In this document: piece by piece, positions 6,238-6,737 of the stretch | Layout: the number at the start of each line of letters is the position of its first letter | Numbering within the stretch: the first letter of the stretch is position 1 | From: an uncultured Ruminococcus sp. | Lineage (GTDB): Bacteria; Bacillota; Clostridia; UBA1212; UBA1255 | NCBI GenBank assembly: GCA_902782885.1 | Contig: CACZOW010000071.1 | Coordinates: forward strand, 1-6,737 | Direction of reading: 5' to 3' | Length of the DNA: 6,737 nt | Position numbers and translations under genes: made by a program | The notes under the pieces: generated by a model | Seen by the model: only the letters and a program-made list of their open reading frames with translations | What the model was told of the DNA's origin: nothing | Databases searched by the model: none

Positions 6238-6737
6238 ATGGCACACAGATGGAATGATTTTGTTGACAAAGTGTACGGCTGCTGGCTGGGCAAATGCATC
6301 TGCGGCACGATAGGTGCCCCGTACGAAGGCTATAAAGGGAAGATGGACGTGGAGTTCACGCCCGAACTGTTCGCGGAGATGCTGCCCAACGACGACCTGG
6401 ACCTCCAGGTGCTGTGGCTGGACGTGATCGAGCGGACCGGCCCGGATTTCACGTCGCTGGATCTGGCCAAAGCGTTCTACGATAATTATCCCCCTTCACC
6501 CGGCGAATACGCCACATTCAAAAAGAATTTTGAGCTCGGGCTCAAACCGCCTTTCACCGGCAAATTCAACAACGTGTTCTATCACGAGGGAATGGGCTGC
6601 CCGATACGCTCCGAGATCTGGGCGTGCCTGGCGCCCTGGAATCCCAAAATGGCAGCGGCGCTGGCGGCAAAAGACGGCTGTCTCGATCACGACGGAGAAT
6701 CGATCGTGGCGGAACAGTACCTCGCGGCCATGGAGTC
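6238..6737 (+). CDS. ADP-ribosylglycohydrolase-fold protein (3' partial)
   Basis: The frame stays open from ATG 6238 to the window end, giving 166 complete codons. The N-terminus DKVYGCWLGKCICGTIGAPY (10-29) is the family's G-x-x-G-x-x-x-G-D/T-x-x-G-A-P opening. N51-D52-D53-L-D55 is the expected first dimetal-binding motif, here in the NDD form. GCPIRSEIWACLAP and DHDGESIVAEQYLAAME follow as in DraG/ARH homologues; the C-terminal D-x-D metal motif lies beyond the window. AAAGG at 6224-6228 sits 9 nt before the ATG, and a strong promoter lies at 6170-6199. Characterised members remove ADP-ribose from proteins or small molecules. Bacterial relatives next to glycosidase genes, as here beside a GH127-type gene, may instead cleave other N- or O-glycosides; that is inference. 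The fold assignment is confident, the substrate is not. Confidence 0.85.
   Translation, partial: MAHRWNDFVDKVYGCWLGKCICGTIGAPYEGYKGKMDVEFTPELFAEMLPNDDLDLQVLWLDVIERTGPDFTSLDLAKAFYDNYPPSPGEYATFKKNFELGLKPPFTGKFNNVFYHEGMGCPIRSEIWACLAPWNPKMAAALAAKDGCLDHDGESIVAEQYLAAME

Overview
The window is a GC-rich (I estimate high 50s percent), gene-dense bacterial segment with all five recognisable genes on the + strand. The gene set is an FkbH-like protein with an acyl carrier protein, a uronate isomerase, a GH127-type (DUF1680) protein and an ADP-ribosylglycohydrolase-fold protein. Together with sigma70-like promoters carrying TTGC(C)AT -35 boxes, it suggests a carbohydrate-degrading anaerobe, possibly of the PVC superphylum (Lentisphaerota/Victivallis-like). 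That assignment is inference from gene content, with low to moderate confidence. There are no rRNA, tRNA, CRISPR or insertion-sequence features that I can see.

Region 1 (1-3030) is a tight three-gene run. An FkbH-family HAD-IIIC/GNAT protein, cut by the left edge, is followed 13 nt later by a small acyl carrier protein and 14 nt after that by a uronate isomerase of the UxaC family. Each downstream gene has its own strong Shine-Dalgarno sequence. FkbH plus ACP is the classic pair for loading a three-carbon (glyceryl-type) unit onto a carrier protein. Its union with a uronate isomerase is unusual, and the isomerase differs from recalled UxaC consensus at several normally invariant positions.

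Region 2 (3031-4177) is a self-contained transcription unit. It has an AT-rich upstream tract, a TTGCAT-17-TAGAAT promoter, a short leader with a small hairpin, and a good ribosome binding site. The gene encodes a 313-residue protein with two N-terminal CxxC zinc ribbons and about five membrane segments, and it ends in a clear rho-independent terminator. Its codon use differs visibly from its neighbours.

Region 3 (4178-6737) holds a cytoplasmic-looking GH127-type glycoside hydrolase homologue that keeps the E-x-C and C-C zinc/nucleophile residues but has no obvious promoter or ribosome binding site. After an 83-nt gap containing a near-consensus extended -10 promoter and an 8-bp direct repeat comes the start of an ADP-ribosylglycohydrolase-fold protein, cut by the right edge. 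These two genes plausibly serve intracellular processing of sugars or glycosides. The promoters at about 3084 and 6170 share a 10-nt word just downstream of the -10 box, which may point to common regulation.
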